Source of the DNA: Gemmobacter aquarius
Lineage (GTDB): Bacteria; Pseudomonadota; Alphaproteobacteria; Rhodobacterales; Rhodobacteraceae
NCBI RefSeq assembly: GCF_003060865.1
Contig: NZ_CP028918.1
Span: 1 to 64,000, forward strand
DNA length: 64,000 nucleotides
Direction: 5' to 3'
The position numbers were made by a program, and so were the translations under genes. Below the pieces are notes generated by a model. The model made no database searches. It was not told the DNA's origin and saw only the letters and a list, made by a program, of their open reading frames with translations. The first letter of the stretch is position 1, and each line of letters opens with the position of its first letter. Of the stretch, positions 28,916-38,064 are shown one piece after another.

Positions 28916-29553
28916 AAAGGTTGAACGATATGCTGAAAACTCTGGTCGCCGCCCTGGCGCTTGCCCTGACCCCGATGCTTGCGACCGCGCAGGAAAACGC
29001 CGTGACCACGCCCGACGTGGCGGCGGTCGAGGTGCAGGATTTCTCGATCGGCGATCCGGCGGCAAAGGTGCAGATCACCGAATACGCATCTTTCACCTGC
29101 CCGCATTGCGCCAACTTTCACGCGACGGTCTGGAAGGACCTGAAGACCAATTACATCGACACCGGCAAGGTCTACTTCACCTACCGCGAGGTGTATTTCG
29201 ACCGCTACGGCCTGTGGGCCGCGATGATGGCGCGCTGCGGCGGCGAGATGCGCTATTTCGGCATCGTCGACGTGCTGTTTGACACGCAAAAGGAATGGGC
29301 CGCTTCCGAAGACCCGAACGTGACGGTCGAGAACCTGAAAAAGATCGGGCGCTCGGTCGGGATGGATGACGCCACGCTCGACACCTGCATGAAGGATGCA
29401 GCCGTGGCCGAGGCGATGGTTGCCCGCTTTGAAGCCAACTTCAAAGCCGATGGCATCGAAGGCACGCCGACCTTCATGATCAACGGCACCAAACACTCGA
29501 ACATGTCCTATGCGGATATGGCGGCGGTCATCGACGAAGAACTGGCCAAGTAA
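28912..29553 (+). CDS. DsbA-family thiol-disulfide protein
   Basis: The 213-residue exported protein has a signal peptide (cut near ATA-QE) and a DsbA-type thioredoxin fold with CPHC in ITEYASFTCPHCANFHATVW and the cis-Pro loop EGTPTFMINGTKHS near the end. It is expected to oxidise or reduce disulfides in the periplasm. Two starts are possible: ATG 28912, overlapping the DUF721 stop, or ATG 28930, which has AAAAGG upstream. Both leave an intact signal peptide. Confidence 0.9.
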   Translation: MKRLNDMLKTLVAALALALTPMLATAQENAVTTPDVAAVEVQDFSIGDPAAKVQITEYASFTCPHCANFHATVWKDLKTNYIDTGKVYFTYREVYFDRYGLWAAMMARCGGEMRYFGIVDVLFDTQKEWAASEDPNVTVENLKKIGRSVGMDDATLDTCMKDAAVAEAMVARFEANFKADGIEGTPTFMINGTKHSNMSYADMAAVIDEELAK

Positions 29554-30675
29554 ATGCCGGCACCGCTGGCGGGGGTAAAGGTCGTCGAACTGGCGCGGAT
29601 TCTGGCTGGCCCATGGGCTGGCCAGACGCTGGCCGATCTGGGGGCCGAGGTCATCAAGGTCGAAGCGCCGGAAGGCGACGATACGCGGGCATGGGGCCCG
29701 CCTTTCATCGAACGCGAGGGCGACCGTTCCGCCGCCTATTTCCACGCCACCAATCGCGGCAAGCGGTCGGTGGTCTGCGATTTCCGCACCGCCGAGGGGC
29801 AAGAGATCGTGCGCCGTCTGGTCGCCGATGCCGATGTGGTGATCGAGAATTTCAAGGTGGGGGGCCTTGCGAAATACGGGCTGGACTACGCCAGCCTGTC
29901 GGCGCTGAACCCGCGGCTGGTCTATTGTTCGATCACGGGCTTCGGCCAGACCGGGCCTTACGCGCATCGGGCGGGCTATGATTTCATCATTCAAGGCATG
30001 GCCGGATTGATGAGCGTGACAGGCGCGCCGGACGGGCAGCCGCAAAAGGTGGGCGTGGCGGTGACCGATGTCTTCACCGGCGTCTATGCGGCGACCGCCA
30101 TTCTGGCGGCCATCGTGCAGCGCGGTGTGACGGGGGTTGGCCAGCATATCGACATGGCGCTGATGGATGTGGCCGTTTCCATCATGGCGAACCAGTCGAT
30201 GAACTACCTGACCACGGGGGTCGCGCCCGCGATGATGGGCAACGCGCATCCGAACCTTGCGCCCTATGCGGTGTTCGACTGTGCGGATGGCTGGATCATC
30301 CTCGCCACCGGAAACGACGGGCAGTATCGGCGGCTCTGTGCGATTCTGGGGCTTGAGGCGCTGGCGCAGGCGCCGGATTACCTGACCAACGCCGACCGTA
30401 TCGCCAACCGCGTGGCCCTGACCGAAGCGATCACCGCGGCAACGCTGCGCTGGGCAAAGGCCGATCTGCTGGCCGCCTGCGAAGCGCAGGGCGTTCCCGC
30501 CGGCCCGATCAACGATCTGGCCGAGGTCTTTGCCGACCGCCAAGTGATCGCGCGGGGGATGCGGCTGGATATGGGCGGTGTGCCGGGGGTGCGGTCACCG
30601 TTCAGCTTTTCAGGGGCCGATCTGGCGCTGGGCAAGGCCGCGCCGAAACTGGGCGAAGATCAGGATATGGCCTGA
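29554..30675 (+). CDS. CaiB/BaiF (type III) CoA transferase
   Basis: The 373-residue protein follows the family III pattern: [34 protein letters not shown], then [33 protein letters not shown], with the likely catalytic Asp in HIDMALMD. Members move CoA between carboxylic acids through a mixed anhydride. The acids here are unknown. It abuts the DsbA-like stop without a gap. Its last 16 bp overlap the end of lpxK on the other strand. Confidence 0.9.
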   Translation: MPAPLAGVKVVELARILAGPWAGQTLADLGAEVIKVEAPEGDDTRAWGPPFIEREGDRSAAYFHATNRGKRSVVCDFRTAEGQEIVRRLVADADVVIENFKVGGLAKYGLDYASLSALNPRLVYCSITGFGQTGPYAHRAGYDFIIQGMAGLMSVTGAPDGQPQKVGVAVTDVFTGVYAATAILAAIVQRGVTGVGQHIDMALMDVAVSIMANQSMNYLTTGVAPAMMGNAHPNLAPYAVFDCADGWIILATGNDGQYRRLCAILGLEALAQAPDYLTNADRIANRVALTEAITAATLRWAKADLLAACEAQGVPAGPINDLAEVFADRQVIARGMRLDMGGVPGVRSPFSFSGADLALGKAAPKLGEDQDMA

Positions 30676-31658
30676 GGCGTCAGGTTTTTCAGCCTGTGGT
30701 CCAGCGTGGCCCAATCGTCCAGCCTTAGTCTGACCGGAAAGGCCAGCACCTTGGGCCGGAACGATGCGGGCAGGCGCACGGCGTCTTTCTCGGTCGTTAC
30801 CAGTTGCGCTCCACGCGCCTTGGCCTCTAGCTCCAGCCGCGTCAGAAGCGACGGCGCAAAGGGCTGGTGATCGGCCAAAGCCACGGTGCGGATCACCTCG
30901 GCCCCCTCGGCGCGCAGGGTGGCGAAGAACTTTTCAGGCCGCCCGATGCCCGCAAAGGCGATCACGCGGGTGCCATGCCAGTCCATTCCCATTTGCAAAG
31001 GTTGCAATGCGCCCGTCAGGTGCGGAACCGGCAGCGCGGGCCATTGCGACCTGAAACGGTCCTGCGCCTCGGGCGGGCCGATGGACAGCAGCAGATCGGC
31101 GCGGGCAAGCCCCACCGCCACGGGTTCGCGCAGCGGCCCCGCAGGCAGGCAACGCGCATTGCCAAAGCCCACGGCAGCATCGACGACGATCAGGCTGAGC
31201 GTTTTCTGCACGGCGGGGTTCTGGAACCCGTCATCCAGCAGCACCACGCTTGCGCCCGCAGCCTCGGCGGCACGCACACCTGCGGCGCGGTCCTTTGCCA
31301 CCCAAGTGGGCGCAAAGGCCGACAGAAGCAAAGGCTCGTCCCCCGTCAGCGCGGCCGGGTGCGTGCGTTCATCGACGCGCAGCGGGCCAAGGGCGCTGCC
31401 GCCATAGCCACGCGAAACGACATGCGGCGCGTGGCCGAGCGAGGCGAGACGTTCCAAGAGCGCGATTGCGGTCGGGGTTTTGCCGGTGCCGCCCACGTTC
31501 AGATTGCCGATGCAGATCACCGGAACCGACGCGGCATAGCCCGTCTGGCGCATCCGGCTTGCGGTGGCGGCGGCATAGGCAAGGCCCAGCGGGGCAAGGG
31601 CGCGGGCCTGCCATGCAGGGCGGTCGGGCGGGGTGAACCAAAAGGCGGGCGGGCGCAT
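30660..31658 (-). CDS. lpxK: Tetraacyldisaccharide 4'-kinase
   Basis: LpxK phosphorylates the 4' position of the lipid A precursor at the inner membrane. The 332-residue protein has a membrane-proximal N terminus (PPAFWFTPP...), the P-loop [17 protein letters not shown], the DDGFQNP motif (DDGFQ), and [10 protein letters not shown] near the end. Its start overlaps the waaA stop by one base, so lipid A phosphorylation and Kdo transfer are co-expressed. Confidence 0.94.
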   Translation of the reverse strand: MRPPAFWFTPPDRPAWQARALAPLGLAYAAATASRMRQTGYAASVPVICIGNLNVGGTGKTPTAIALLERLASLGHAPHVVSRGYGGSALGPLRVDERTHPAALTGDEPLLLSAFAPTWVAKDRAAGVRAAEAAGASVVLLDDGFQNPAVQKTLSLIVVDAAVGFGNARCLPAGPLREPVAVGLARADLLLSIGPPEAQDRFRSQWPALPVPHLTGALQPLQMGMDWHGTRVIAFAGIGRPEKFFATLRAEGAEVIRTVALADHQPFAPSLLTRLELEAKARGAQLVTTEKDAVRLPASFRPKVLAFPVRLRLDDWATLDHRLKNLTPQAIS

Positions 31659-32851
31659 CAGTCACCGTCCATGATGTGATGGATCAGCCCGTGGATATGT
31701 TCGGTCACTTCGGCCCCGTCCGATGTGACAGCCCAGGCGGCCTGGGCCAGACGCGCGGCGCGGTCGGGTGACAAAAGGTCGCCCAACGCCTCGGCCAGAT
31801 CGGTCGGGCTGCCCACGGCGCGGGCGGCGCGGGCCGCGCCCAAGCGGCCGAATGTGGTGCCGAACATCCCCGGACGCGGGCCGTAAAGGATGGCCGAGCC
31901 AAGCGCCGCCGCTTCGAGCGGGTCGCGGATGCAGCCCTGCCCCGACAGGCTGCCCCCCATAAAGGTGATGGGCGCAAGCCGGTACCACAGTCCGAATTCG
32001 GCGGGGTTGTCGGCGATATAGACCTCGGTTTCGGCATCGGGTTCCTGCTCTTCGGACCGGCGGGCGACGGTCCAGCCCTCATCCGCCTCGATCCGTGCGG
32101 CAAGCGATTCGGCGCGGGCAGGGTCTTCGGGCACGATGATCAGAAGCAGGCGATGGGCAAGCCGCAGGGCCGCGCGGTGCGCGGCGATGGTGGCGGTTTC
32201 CTCGGCCTCGGGCAGGGACGCTGCCAGCCAGACGGGGCGGGTGGCAAGCTGGCGGGCAATCGCCTCGCGCTCGGCTTCCAGATGCGGAAGGGCGGCCGAT
32301 TCCTCCTCCATCTTGCCCAGCACCTCGACCGCCGAAAGCGCAGCACCTGCCTTGCGAAAGGCGCGGGCCGCGGGTTCGTCGATGGTCAGCACATGGCGAA
32401 AGGTGCCGAGCAGACCCCGCGTCAGGCCGGGATACCAGCCATCGCGTTCGCGCAGGATATAGGGCGTGCGTGCGGCGACCATCAGCACGGGCAAGGCCCG
32501 CTCGCGCGCTTCGTGCAGCAGGGCGGGGCGCAATTCGCCTTCGGAAAACAGCGCAATTTCGGGCTGCCAGTGGTCAAGGAAGGACCGCGCCTCGGCGGGC
32601 GTATCGGTGGGCGGGGGCTGCAAGATCAGCCCCTGACGCGGGGCGATGTCGGCGGGGGTGGTGAACAGGACGGGGTGGCCGTCTTCGTCGATCACGCGGC
32701 GGGCCAGTTCAAGCATCGACCGCGCGATTTCCGCCGTTGGCGCATGCAGCCACACCAGCCGTCCCGCAGGGCGGGGCGGGCGGTCATGGACCTGCCCGAG
32801 GTCGCGCCGGTTGGACAGGTTGTAAAGCGTAAGCCCGAGTGAATACGCCAT
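31658..32851 (-). CDS. waaA: Kdo transferase (WaaA/KdtA), short N terminus
   Basis: WaaA adds Kdo to lipid IVA. The 397-residue protein aligns by eye with E. coli WaaA from residue 30: [10 protein letters not shown] (equivalent of the catalytic HSVSVGE segment), [14 protein letters not shown] (like METELWPNLI), [40 protein letters not shown], and [16 protein letters not shown]. The usual membrane-anchor and basic start segment of about 40 residues is missing, which appears to be a property of this lineage, not a truncation, because the start lies right after the DUF4170 gene. It is coupled to lpxK. Confidence 0.86.
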   Translation of the reverse strand: MAYSLGLTLYNLSNRRDLGQVHDRPPRPAGRLVWLHAPTAEIARSMLELARRVIDEDGHPVLFTTPADIAPRQGLILQPPPTDTPAEARSFLDHWQPEIALFSEGELRPALLHEARERALPVLMVAARTPYILRERDGWYPGLTRGLLGTFRHVLTIDEPAARAFRKAGAALSAVEVLGKMEEESAALPHLEAEREAIARQLATRPVWLAASLPEAEETATIAAHRAALRLAHRLLLIIVPEDPARAESLAARIEADEGWTVARRSEEQEPDAETEVYIADNPAEFGLWYRLAPITFMGGSLSGQGCIRDPLEAAALGSAILYGPRPGMFGTTFGRLGAARAARAVGSPTDLAEALGDLLSPDRAARLAQAAWAVTSDGAEVTEHIHGLIHHIMDGD

Positions 32852-32864
32852 TTAAATCAGGTTC

Positions 32865-33110
32865 TTACCCACCGAATTCCTCGGTCGACGACCCTGCCGC
32901 AGCCTCATCCCGCAGGCGGTGGATATGGGCGATGTAGTAACGCATGTGGGCATTGTCGACGGTGCGCTGGGCTTCGGCCTTCCATGCCGAAAAGGCCGAG
33001 GCATAATCGGGATACATGCCGACGACATGGATTTTCGACACGTCCTTGAAAACGTTTTTCTGGGGCGAGACGAGTTCGCCGCCGAAGACGAGGTGCAGGC
33101 GTTGGGTCAT
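32865..33110 (-). CDS. DUF4170 protein
   Basis: The 81-residue protein MTQRLHLVFGGELVSPQKNV... matches the small alphaproteobacterial family DUF4170, which typically sits just upstream of lipid A genes. The fold is a short alpha/beta unit with VVGMYPDYASAFSAWKAEAQRTVDNAHMRYYIAHIHRLRDE. It has no signal peptide. Function is unknown, but the conserved position before waaA and lpxK suggests a role in lipopolysaccharide assembly. The Met at 33110 is chosen because the family starts there. Confidence 0.85.
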   Translation of the reverse strand: MTQRLHLVFGGELVSPQKNVFKDVSKIHVVGMYPDYASAFSAWKAEAQRTVDNAHMRYYIAHIHRLRDEAAAGSSTEEFGG

Positions 33111-33204
33111 CTGTGGTGCTCCGAGGGAGGAAGAGACGCCGCGCAAGGTAACGGCTGGCTGCGCGGGGGGGAAGGGGGATGCCCCGCTGTTCTTGCGGTT
33201 GGTC

Positions 33205-33386
33205 GGGCGGAAAAGGAAACGCGACCCGCGTTTCTCCGCCCGTGGCACGACCGTCTGGCTGGACCGGATCCACCCGACGCGCAATAGGCCAGCGCCCGCC
33301 ATGGGCGGGACGGGCGCTGGCCGGTGGCTTTGGGCCACCGGCCCGATGTCGGACCCGTGGCGCATGGCAAGGCACGCGCCTTTGCC
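33205..33386 (-). repeat. Structured dispersed repeat, long form (copy B)
   Basis: Read on the minus strand, this has the same four hairpins as copy A at 19292-19476 in the same order: GGCAAAGGC with one T fewer in its partner; GGCCGGTGGC/GCCACCGGCC around CCAAA (33319-33343); the GGCCAGCGCCCG... stem (33287-33322); and the CGCG-GGT-CGCG hairpin between GGGCGG and CCGCCC (33205-33241). Spacer lengths also agree. It fills the 309-bp gap between the DUF4170 gene and an exported protein gene, where I see no gene. Confidence 0.85.
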
Positions 33387-33419
33387 ATTGGAAGCGGAAA
33401 CCGGAATTGCGGAACGGGG

Positions 33420-33875
33420 CTAGCGCAACAACTCATAGACCGCAGCAAAGTCGGGCGAGAACTTCTGGTGGACGAATGTCCATGCCCCGTCGATGCGCGA
33501 GGCGGCGAGGAAGGCGTAGAGGCGGGCGCGGTCTGACCCGAACATCATCAGGTAAACCTCGAAATCGGGGCCGAGCGGGCGGGCGACGAGGACGGCGCAA
33601 TCGTCGTAACCGAGGGGTGCGAGGGCTTCGAGGTCGGCGATCATACCTTGGCGGTTTTCTTGCACCATCATCACCGATCCGGGGTCGAGCGCCTCGGTCA
33701 ACTCGCGGTAATCGCCGCGCAGGGCCGCATCGATCACGGGGGTCAAAAGGGGCGCCGATCCGGTGGTCAGCCCGTCTTCGCACAGGCCAGCAGCGCGGGC
33801 GGCGGGGGTAGCGAGGAGGACAAGGCCAAGGGCTGCGGCTAGAACAGGGCGGAACGAAACGGGCATGAAAGGCAT
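33420..33875 (-). CDS. Exported hypothetical protein
   Basis: The protein has a signal peptide ending LATPAARA-AG and a mature part of about 120 residues with two cysteines (AGLCEDG, YDDCAVL). It contains VMMVQENRQGMIADLEALAPLGYDDCAVLVARPLGPDFEVYLMMFG, an alpha/beta pattern I cannot assign. The start is uncertain among Mets at 33866, 33875 and 33905; all keep the signal peptide. It ends next to repeat copy B and is transcribed away from the helicase gene. Confidence 0.72.
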   Translation of the reverse strand: MPFMPVSFRPVLAAALGLVLLATPAARAAGLCEDGLTTGSAPLLTPVIDAALRGDYRELTEALDPGSVMMVQENRQGMIADLEALAPLGYDDCAVLVARPLGPDFEVYLMMFGSDRARLYAFLAASRIDGAWTFVHQKFSPDFAAVYELLR

Positions 33876-34110
33876 CCGGTTTGGCAGGCTGCTTTCGGCA
33901 TACACGCAAAAGCGCCGGTCCGGACAGAAAGATTAACGCCGCAGCGCAGGGACATGGCTGTATACAAACGGCCCCCGATCCTGTAGGGCGCAATCTGTTA
34001 CGGCCCGAGACATCCGGTGCATGGCGGCGAGGAGGCCGACCAAGCGAAGGGGAGAGAGGTGCCGGACTTTGGCACTTTTCGGGCGCGATGCCGCCCCTTT
34101 GGGAAAAAAC

Positions 34111-36561
34111 ATGAACGATCTGGATATCGCCGCGCCTTTGGCAGCGGCTCTTGCGGCCAAGGGCTATGACGCCATGACGGCTGTGCAACTCGCGGTTATT
34201 GCGCCCGAAGTTGCGGGACGCGACCTTCTGGTTTCGGCACAGACCGGCAGCGGCAAGACCGTTGCATTCGGCCTTGCCATGGCGGGCGAAGTGCTGGGCG
34301 GCGTGGACAAACTGCTTTACGCCGACAAGCCGCTTGCGTTGGTCGTGGCGCCCACGCGCGAATTGGCCCAGCAGGTGCAGCGCGAATTCGAATGGCTTTA
34401 CGGCTCCACGGGCGCGCAGATCGCGTCTTGTGTCGGGGGCATGGATTACCGCACCGAAAAGCGGGCGCTGGACCGTGGCGCGCATATCGTCGTCGGCACG
34501 CCGGGCCGTCTGCGCGACCATATCGAGCGCCGGTCGCTCGACCTGTCGGGCGTCAAGGCGGTGGTGCTGGACGAAGCGGACGAGATGCTCGATCTCGGCT
34601 TCGCGGAAGATCTCGAATTCATCCTCGGGTCGGCGTCGGAAGACCGGCGCACGATGATGTTTTCGGCCACCGTGCCGAAAGAGATCGAAAAGCTGGCGGC
34701 AACCTTCCAGCGCGATGCGCTGCGGATCGTGGCGCAGGGCGAATCGCGCCAGCACACCGATATCGAATACCGCGCCATGTCGGTGCAGGCGCGTGACCGC
34801 GAACACGCGATCTTCAACGTGCTGCGTTTCTACGAGGCGCAGACCGCGATCGTGTTCTGCAAGACGCGGGTGAACGTGAACCATCTGCTGGCCCGCATGG
34901 CGAACCGTGGCTTTCAGGCCGTGGCACTGTCGGGCGAGCTGAGCCAGACCGAGCGGATGCATGCGCTGCAGGCGCTGCGTGACGGGCGGGCGCGGATCTG
35001 TATCGCCACCGACGTTGCGGCGCGGGGCATCGATTTGCCGGGGTTGGAACTGGTGGTCCATGCGGATCTGCCCAGCAATTCCGAAACGCTGCTGCACCGG
35101 TCGGGGCGCACGGGACGGGCGGGCAAGAAGGGTACTTCGGTGCTGATCGTGCCGCCGGCGGAATTCAAAAAGGCGCAGCGGTTGCTGCAAGGTGCCAAGC
35201 TGGCTGCCGAATGGGGCAAAGCCCCGTCTGCGGAAGAAGTGCAGGCCAAGGATGACGTGCGCCTGCTGGAGCATCCCGCTTTGGCTGCCGATGCGGCGGA
35301 CGAGCAGGTGATGGTGTCGCAACTGCTGGAACGTTTCGGTCCCGAGCAGGTCGCCGCCGGTTTCGTGCGGCTGTGGCGCGAGGGGCGTTCTGCGCCCGAA
35401 GTGCTGTCGGATGCGGTCACGCCCGTCGCTTCGGCCCCGCGTGAACGCGGGGAATTCGGGCCTTCGGTCTGGTTCTCGCTTTCTGTTGGCCATACCGGAC
35501 GGGCGGAAGCGCGTTGGTTGCTGCCCAAGGTGTGCGAACAGGGCGGGATCACCAAGGACGGGATCGGCGCGATCCGTGTGCAGCAGGAAGAAACCTTCAT
35601 CCAGATCGCCGATCAGGTCGCAGGGCGCTTCCCGCAATCGGTCGAGATCGAACCCGGTCTGGTGCTGACGCGTCTGGCGGGTGAACCGTCGATGGAACGC
35701 GCGGAACGCCCCGCCTATGGCGCGGGCAAGCCCGAACGCCGCGCGCCTGCGCCGCGTGCGCCGCGCGAGGACCGTCCCGCCCGCGAAGAGCGTGCGCCGC
35801 GTGACGATCGTCCGGCTTACGTGCCCAAGCCTGCGCGTGTGGTCGAGGAAGGCTCGGGCTGGTCGCCCGCCGACAACGCCCCGTCCGCCGAGGCTCCGGC
35901 CGAGAAAAAGCCCTATGCTCCGCGCGCTGCTTACGGCGAGAAGAAGCCTTACGAGAAAAAGGCTTACGCTCCGCGTGACGGTGCCGCGCCGCGCCCGGCC
36001 TATGGCGAGAAAAAGCCCTATGCCCCGCGTGAGGGTGGCGAACGGTCGTCGGCCCCGCGTCCGGCCTATGGCGAGAAAAAGCCCTATGCACCGCGCGACG
36101 GGGGCGACAAGCCGTCCTATGCGCCGCGTGCGGCTTACGGGGACAAGAAGCCCTATGCGCCGCGTGCCGCAGGGGCTGAGGGTGACGACAAGAAACCGCG
36201 CTGGAAGGCCGAGACCGGCAAATCGGCAGGGTTCAAATCGCATGGCGGGCCGGAAGGCGCTGGCCGTGCGGCAGGGTCGAAATCGCATGGCGACAAACCG
36301 TCCTATGCGCCGCGTGGCGACGGTCCGGCAAAGCCGCGTGGCGAATGGGCGGGCAAATCGGATGCCAAGCCCGCCTACCGTGGCAAGTCCGAAGGCAGCG
36401 CCGATGCGCGGCCGTTCAAGGGCAAGTCCGATTTTGGCGCCAAGCCTGCCTTTGGCAAGCCTGCGGGGGCCAAGCCCTTTGGCGCAAGGCCGAAGCCCGC
36501 GGCACCGCGTGCGGATGCCAAGGACACGTCCAAACGCTTTGTGCCGCCGAAGAAGAAGTGA
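34111..36561 (+). CDS. deaD: DEAD-box RNA helicase (DeaD-like) with long basic tail
   Basis: The 816-residue protein unwinds RNA in ribosome assembly or decay. Helicase motifs in order: AQTGSGKT (43-50), PTRELAQQ, TPGRLRDH, DEAD (154-157), SAT, and HRSGRTGRAG near 330. A DbpA-type RNA-binding domain follows (about 448-523). The last 290 residues are disordered and Lys/Arg-rich with repeated AYGEKKPYAPR units around 36000-36170. ATG 34111 follows GGGAAAAAAC; a longer opening from 34021 is unlikely. The 235-bp leader resembles the long leaders of cold-inducible helicase genes, though no motif is certain. Confidence 0.94.
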   Translation: MNDLDIAAPLAAALAAKGYDAMTAVQLAVIAPEVAGRDLLVSAQTGSGKTVAFGLAMAGEVLGGVDKLLYADKPLALVVAPTRELAQQVQREFEWLYGSTGAQIASCVGGMDYRTEKRALDRGAHIVVGTPGRLRDHIERRSLDLSGVKAVVLDEADEMLDLGFAEDLEFILGSASEDRRTMMFSATVPKEIEKLAATFQRDALRIVAQGESRQHTDIEYRAMSVQARDREHAIFNVLRFYEAQTAIVFCKTRVNVNHLLARMANRGFQAVALSGELSQTERMHALQALRDGRARICIATDVAARGIDLPGLELVVHADLPSNSETLLHRSGRTGRAGKKGTSVLIVPPAEFKKAQRLLQGAKLAAEWGKAPSAEEVQAKDDVRLLEHPALAADAADEQVMVSQLLERFGPEQVAAGFVRLWREGRSAPEVLSDAVTPVASAPRERGEFGPSVWFSLSVGHTGRAEARWLLPKVCEQGGITKDGIGAIRVQQEETFIQIADQVAGRFPQSVEIEPGLVLTRLAGEPSMERAERPAYGAGKPERRAPAPRAPREDRPAREERAPRDDRPAYVPKPARVVEEGSGWSPADNAPSAEAPAEKKPYAPRAAYGEKKPYEKKAYAPRDGAAPRPAYGEKKPYAPREGGERSSAPRPAYGEKKPYAPRDGGDKPSYAPRAAYGDKKPYAPRAAGAEGDDKKPRWKAETGKSAGFKSHGGPEGAGRAAGSKSHGDKPSYAPRGDGPAKPRGEWAGKSDAKPAYRGKSEGSADARPFKGKSDFGAKPAFGKPAGAKPFGARPKPAAPRADAKDTSKRFVPPKKK

Positions 36562-36582
36562 TCTTTCAGGTTTCGTGACAGG

Positions 36583-36613
36583 GGGCCGTTCGGGAAACCG
36601 GACGGCCCTTTTT
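36583..36613 (+). terminator. Intrinsic terminator of the helicase gene
   Basis: GGGCCGTTCGG (36583-36593) pairs with CCGGACGGCCC (36598-36608), with one T-G pair, around a GAAA tetraloop, followed by TTTTT. Confidence 0.92.
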
Positions 36614-36672
36614 GTTGACCAAACGGAGCGGCGTGCCGCCGCAAGCCACTTATCTCGCTTGCGCTCGGGGTC

Positions 36673-36738
36673 AGGGGGCTTTCAGCCCCCTCGGCCTTGC
36701 GGCCTCACCCCCTGAGGATATTTGGGCGAGTGTGAAAG
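36673..36738 (+). repeat. Dispersed intergenic repeat, copy 2
   Basis: A hairpin AGGGGGCT/AGCCCCCT with loop TTC (36673-36691) and a second GGCC dyad are followed by the 23-nt tail at 36716-36738, which matches 3024-3046 at 22 of 23 positions. It ends two bases before the dapB stop codon, between the convergent helicase and dapB genes. Confidence 0.72.
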
Positions 36739-36740
36739 GG

Positions 36741-37547
36741 TCAGAGGCCCAGCACATCCATCATGTCGTATTGGCCGGGTTTCTGGCCCTGGCCCCAGAG
36801 CGCGGCTTTGAGAGCGCCGCGGGCGAAGATGGCGCGGTCGGTTGCGACGTGGCGCAGGATGATGCGTTCACCTGCTGCGGCGAAAAGCACGTCATGTTCG
36901 CCCACGATGTCGCCGCCGCGGATGGCGGAAAAGCCGATGCTGCCGGTTTCGCGCGGGCCGGTGATGCCGTCGCGGCCTGACACCCGCGCCGCATCGAGCG
37001 CCACGCCGCGGCCTTGGGCGGCGGCTTGGCCCAGCATCAGCGCGGTGCCTGACGGGGCATCGACCTTGTGGCGATGATGGGCTTCGATCACCTCGATATC
37101 CCAGTCGGCGTCGAGGGCGGCGGCGACCTTTTGCGTGAGTTTCACCAGCAGGTTGACGCCGAGCGACATGTTGCCCGCCCGCACGATGACGGCATGGCGG
37201 GCGGCGGCGTCGATCGCTGCCAAGTGGGTGGCTTCCAGCCCCGTGGTGCCGATCACATGCACGGCGCGGGCTTGTGCGGCGAGGGCTGCGAATTCCACCG
37301 TGGCGGCGGGGGCGGTGAAGTCGATCACCGCTTGCGCCGATGCGAAGGCTTCGAGCGGGTCGTCGGTGACGGTGACGCCGAGCGCGGCACCCCCCATGCA
37401 CAGGCCCACGTCGCGGCCGATCCATGCGTGGCCTGTGCGTTCCACGCAGCCGACCAGACGCGCCTTGTCCGATGCGGCGACTGCGCCGATCAGCATCTGC
37501 CCCATGCGGCCCGATGCGCCCGTGATCACGATACCCGGCTGTTCCAT
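36741..37547 (-). CDS. dapB: 4-hydroxy-tetrahydrodipicolinate reductase
   Basis: DapB makes tetrahydrodipicolinate for lysine and peptidoglycan. The 268-residue protein has the dinucleotide motif [12 protein letters not shown] at the N terminus, VIDFTAP, the catalytic [16 protein letters not shown] (His and Lys), and [21 protein letters not shown]. It is divergent from rbfA with an 85-bp shared promoter region. dapF, another enzyme of the pathway, is at 14.5 kb. Confidence 0.96.
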   Translation of the reverse strand: MEQPGIVITGASGRMGQMLIGAVAASDKARLVGCVERTGHAWIGRDVGLCMGGAALGVTVTDDPLEAFASAQAVIDFTAPAATVEFAALAAQARAVHVIGTTGLEATHLAAIDAAARHAVIVRAGNMSLGVNLLVKLTQKVAAALDADWDIEVIEAHHRHKVDAPSGTALMLGQAAAQGRGVALDAARVSGRDGITGPRETGSIGFSAIRGGDIVGEHDVLFAAAGERIILRHVATDRAIFARGALKAALWGQGQKPGQYDMMDVLGL

Positions 37548-37632
37548 GCGAAATCCCCCGCCTTTTGCCCCGCTTTAGCCGCTTCGCCGAAGCGGTGAAA
37601 GCCTGCCGTTGCGCGGCGGGGGCAAAACCCCT

Positions 37633-38064
37633 ATGGAAGCCCCCATGTCAAGCAAGCGCCCCCAATCCCAAGGCTCCAAGCAGCGCCAGCTGCGCGTCGG
37701 CGAACTGATCCGCCGCACCCTTTCCGATATGCTGTCGCGGGGCGAGATCCATGATCCCGAACTGAACCGCATGTCGATCACCATCGGCGAGGTTTCGTGT
37801 TCGACCGACCTGAAGGTGGCCACGATCTATGTCATGCCGCTGATGGGCACCGGAACGGCACCAGAGGCCTGCACGGCGCTGGCGCGCAATGCCTATGAAT
37901 TCCGCCGCCGCCTTGGCCGCGAGATGACGCTGAAATATGCGCCCGAGCTGCGGTTCCTGCCGGACCTGACCTTTGACCGGCTGGATGAAACACGGCGGCT
38001 GTTCGCGGACGAGGTCGTGCAGCGCGATATCGCCGCCAAGGATGATGACGGCGACGACGACTGA
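37633..38064 (+). CDS. rbfA: 30S ribosome-binding factor RbfA
   Basis: RbfA helps mature the 5' end of 16S rRNA in the 30S subunit. The protein has SQRQLRVGELIRRTLSDML-like start text (QRQLRVGELIRRTLSDMLS), ITIGEVSCSTDLKVATIYVMPL and the KH-like APELRFLPDLTFDRLDETRRLF. The tail is acidic (KDDDGDDD). The start may be ATG 37633 (143 residues) or ATG 37645. It stands alone, not with infB or truB. Its stop abuts the uvrC stop. Confidence 0.93.
   Translation: MEAPMSSKRPQSQGSKQRQLRVGELIRRTLSDMLSRGEIHDPELNRMSITIGEVSCSTDLKVATIYVMPLMGTGTAPEACTALARNAYEFRRRLGREMTLKYAPELRFLPDLTFDRLDETRRLFADEVVQRDIAAKDDDGDDD

Noticed and set aside
33433..36288. Very long open frame (951 codons) on the minus strand opposite the helicase gene
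   Set aside because: It is a shadow of the GC-rich helicase gene and of the exported protein gene. It is rich in Arg and His, has no domain, and its end runs in the wrong frame through a real gene.
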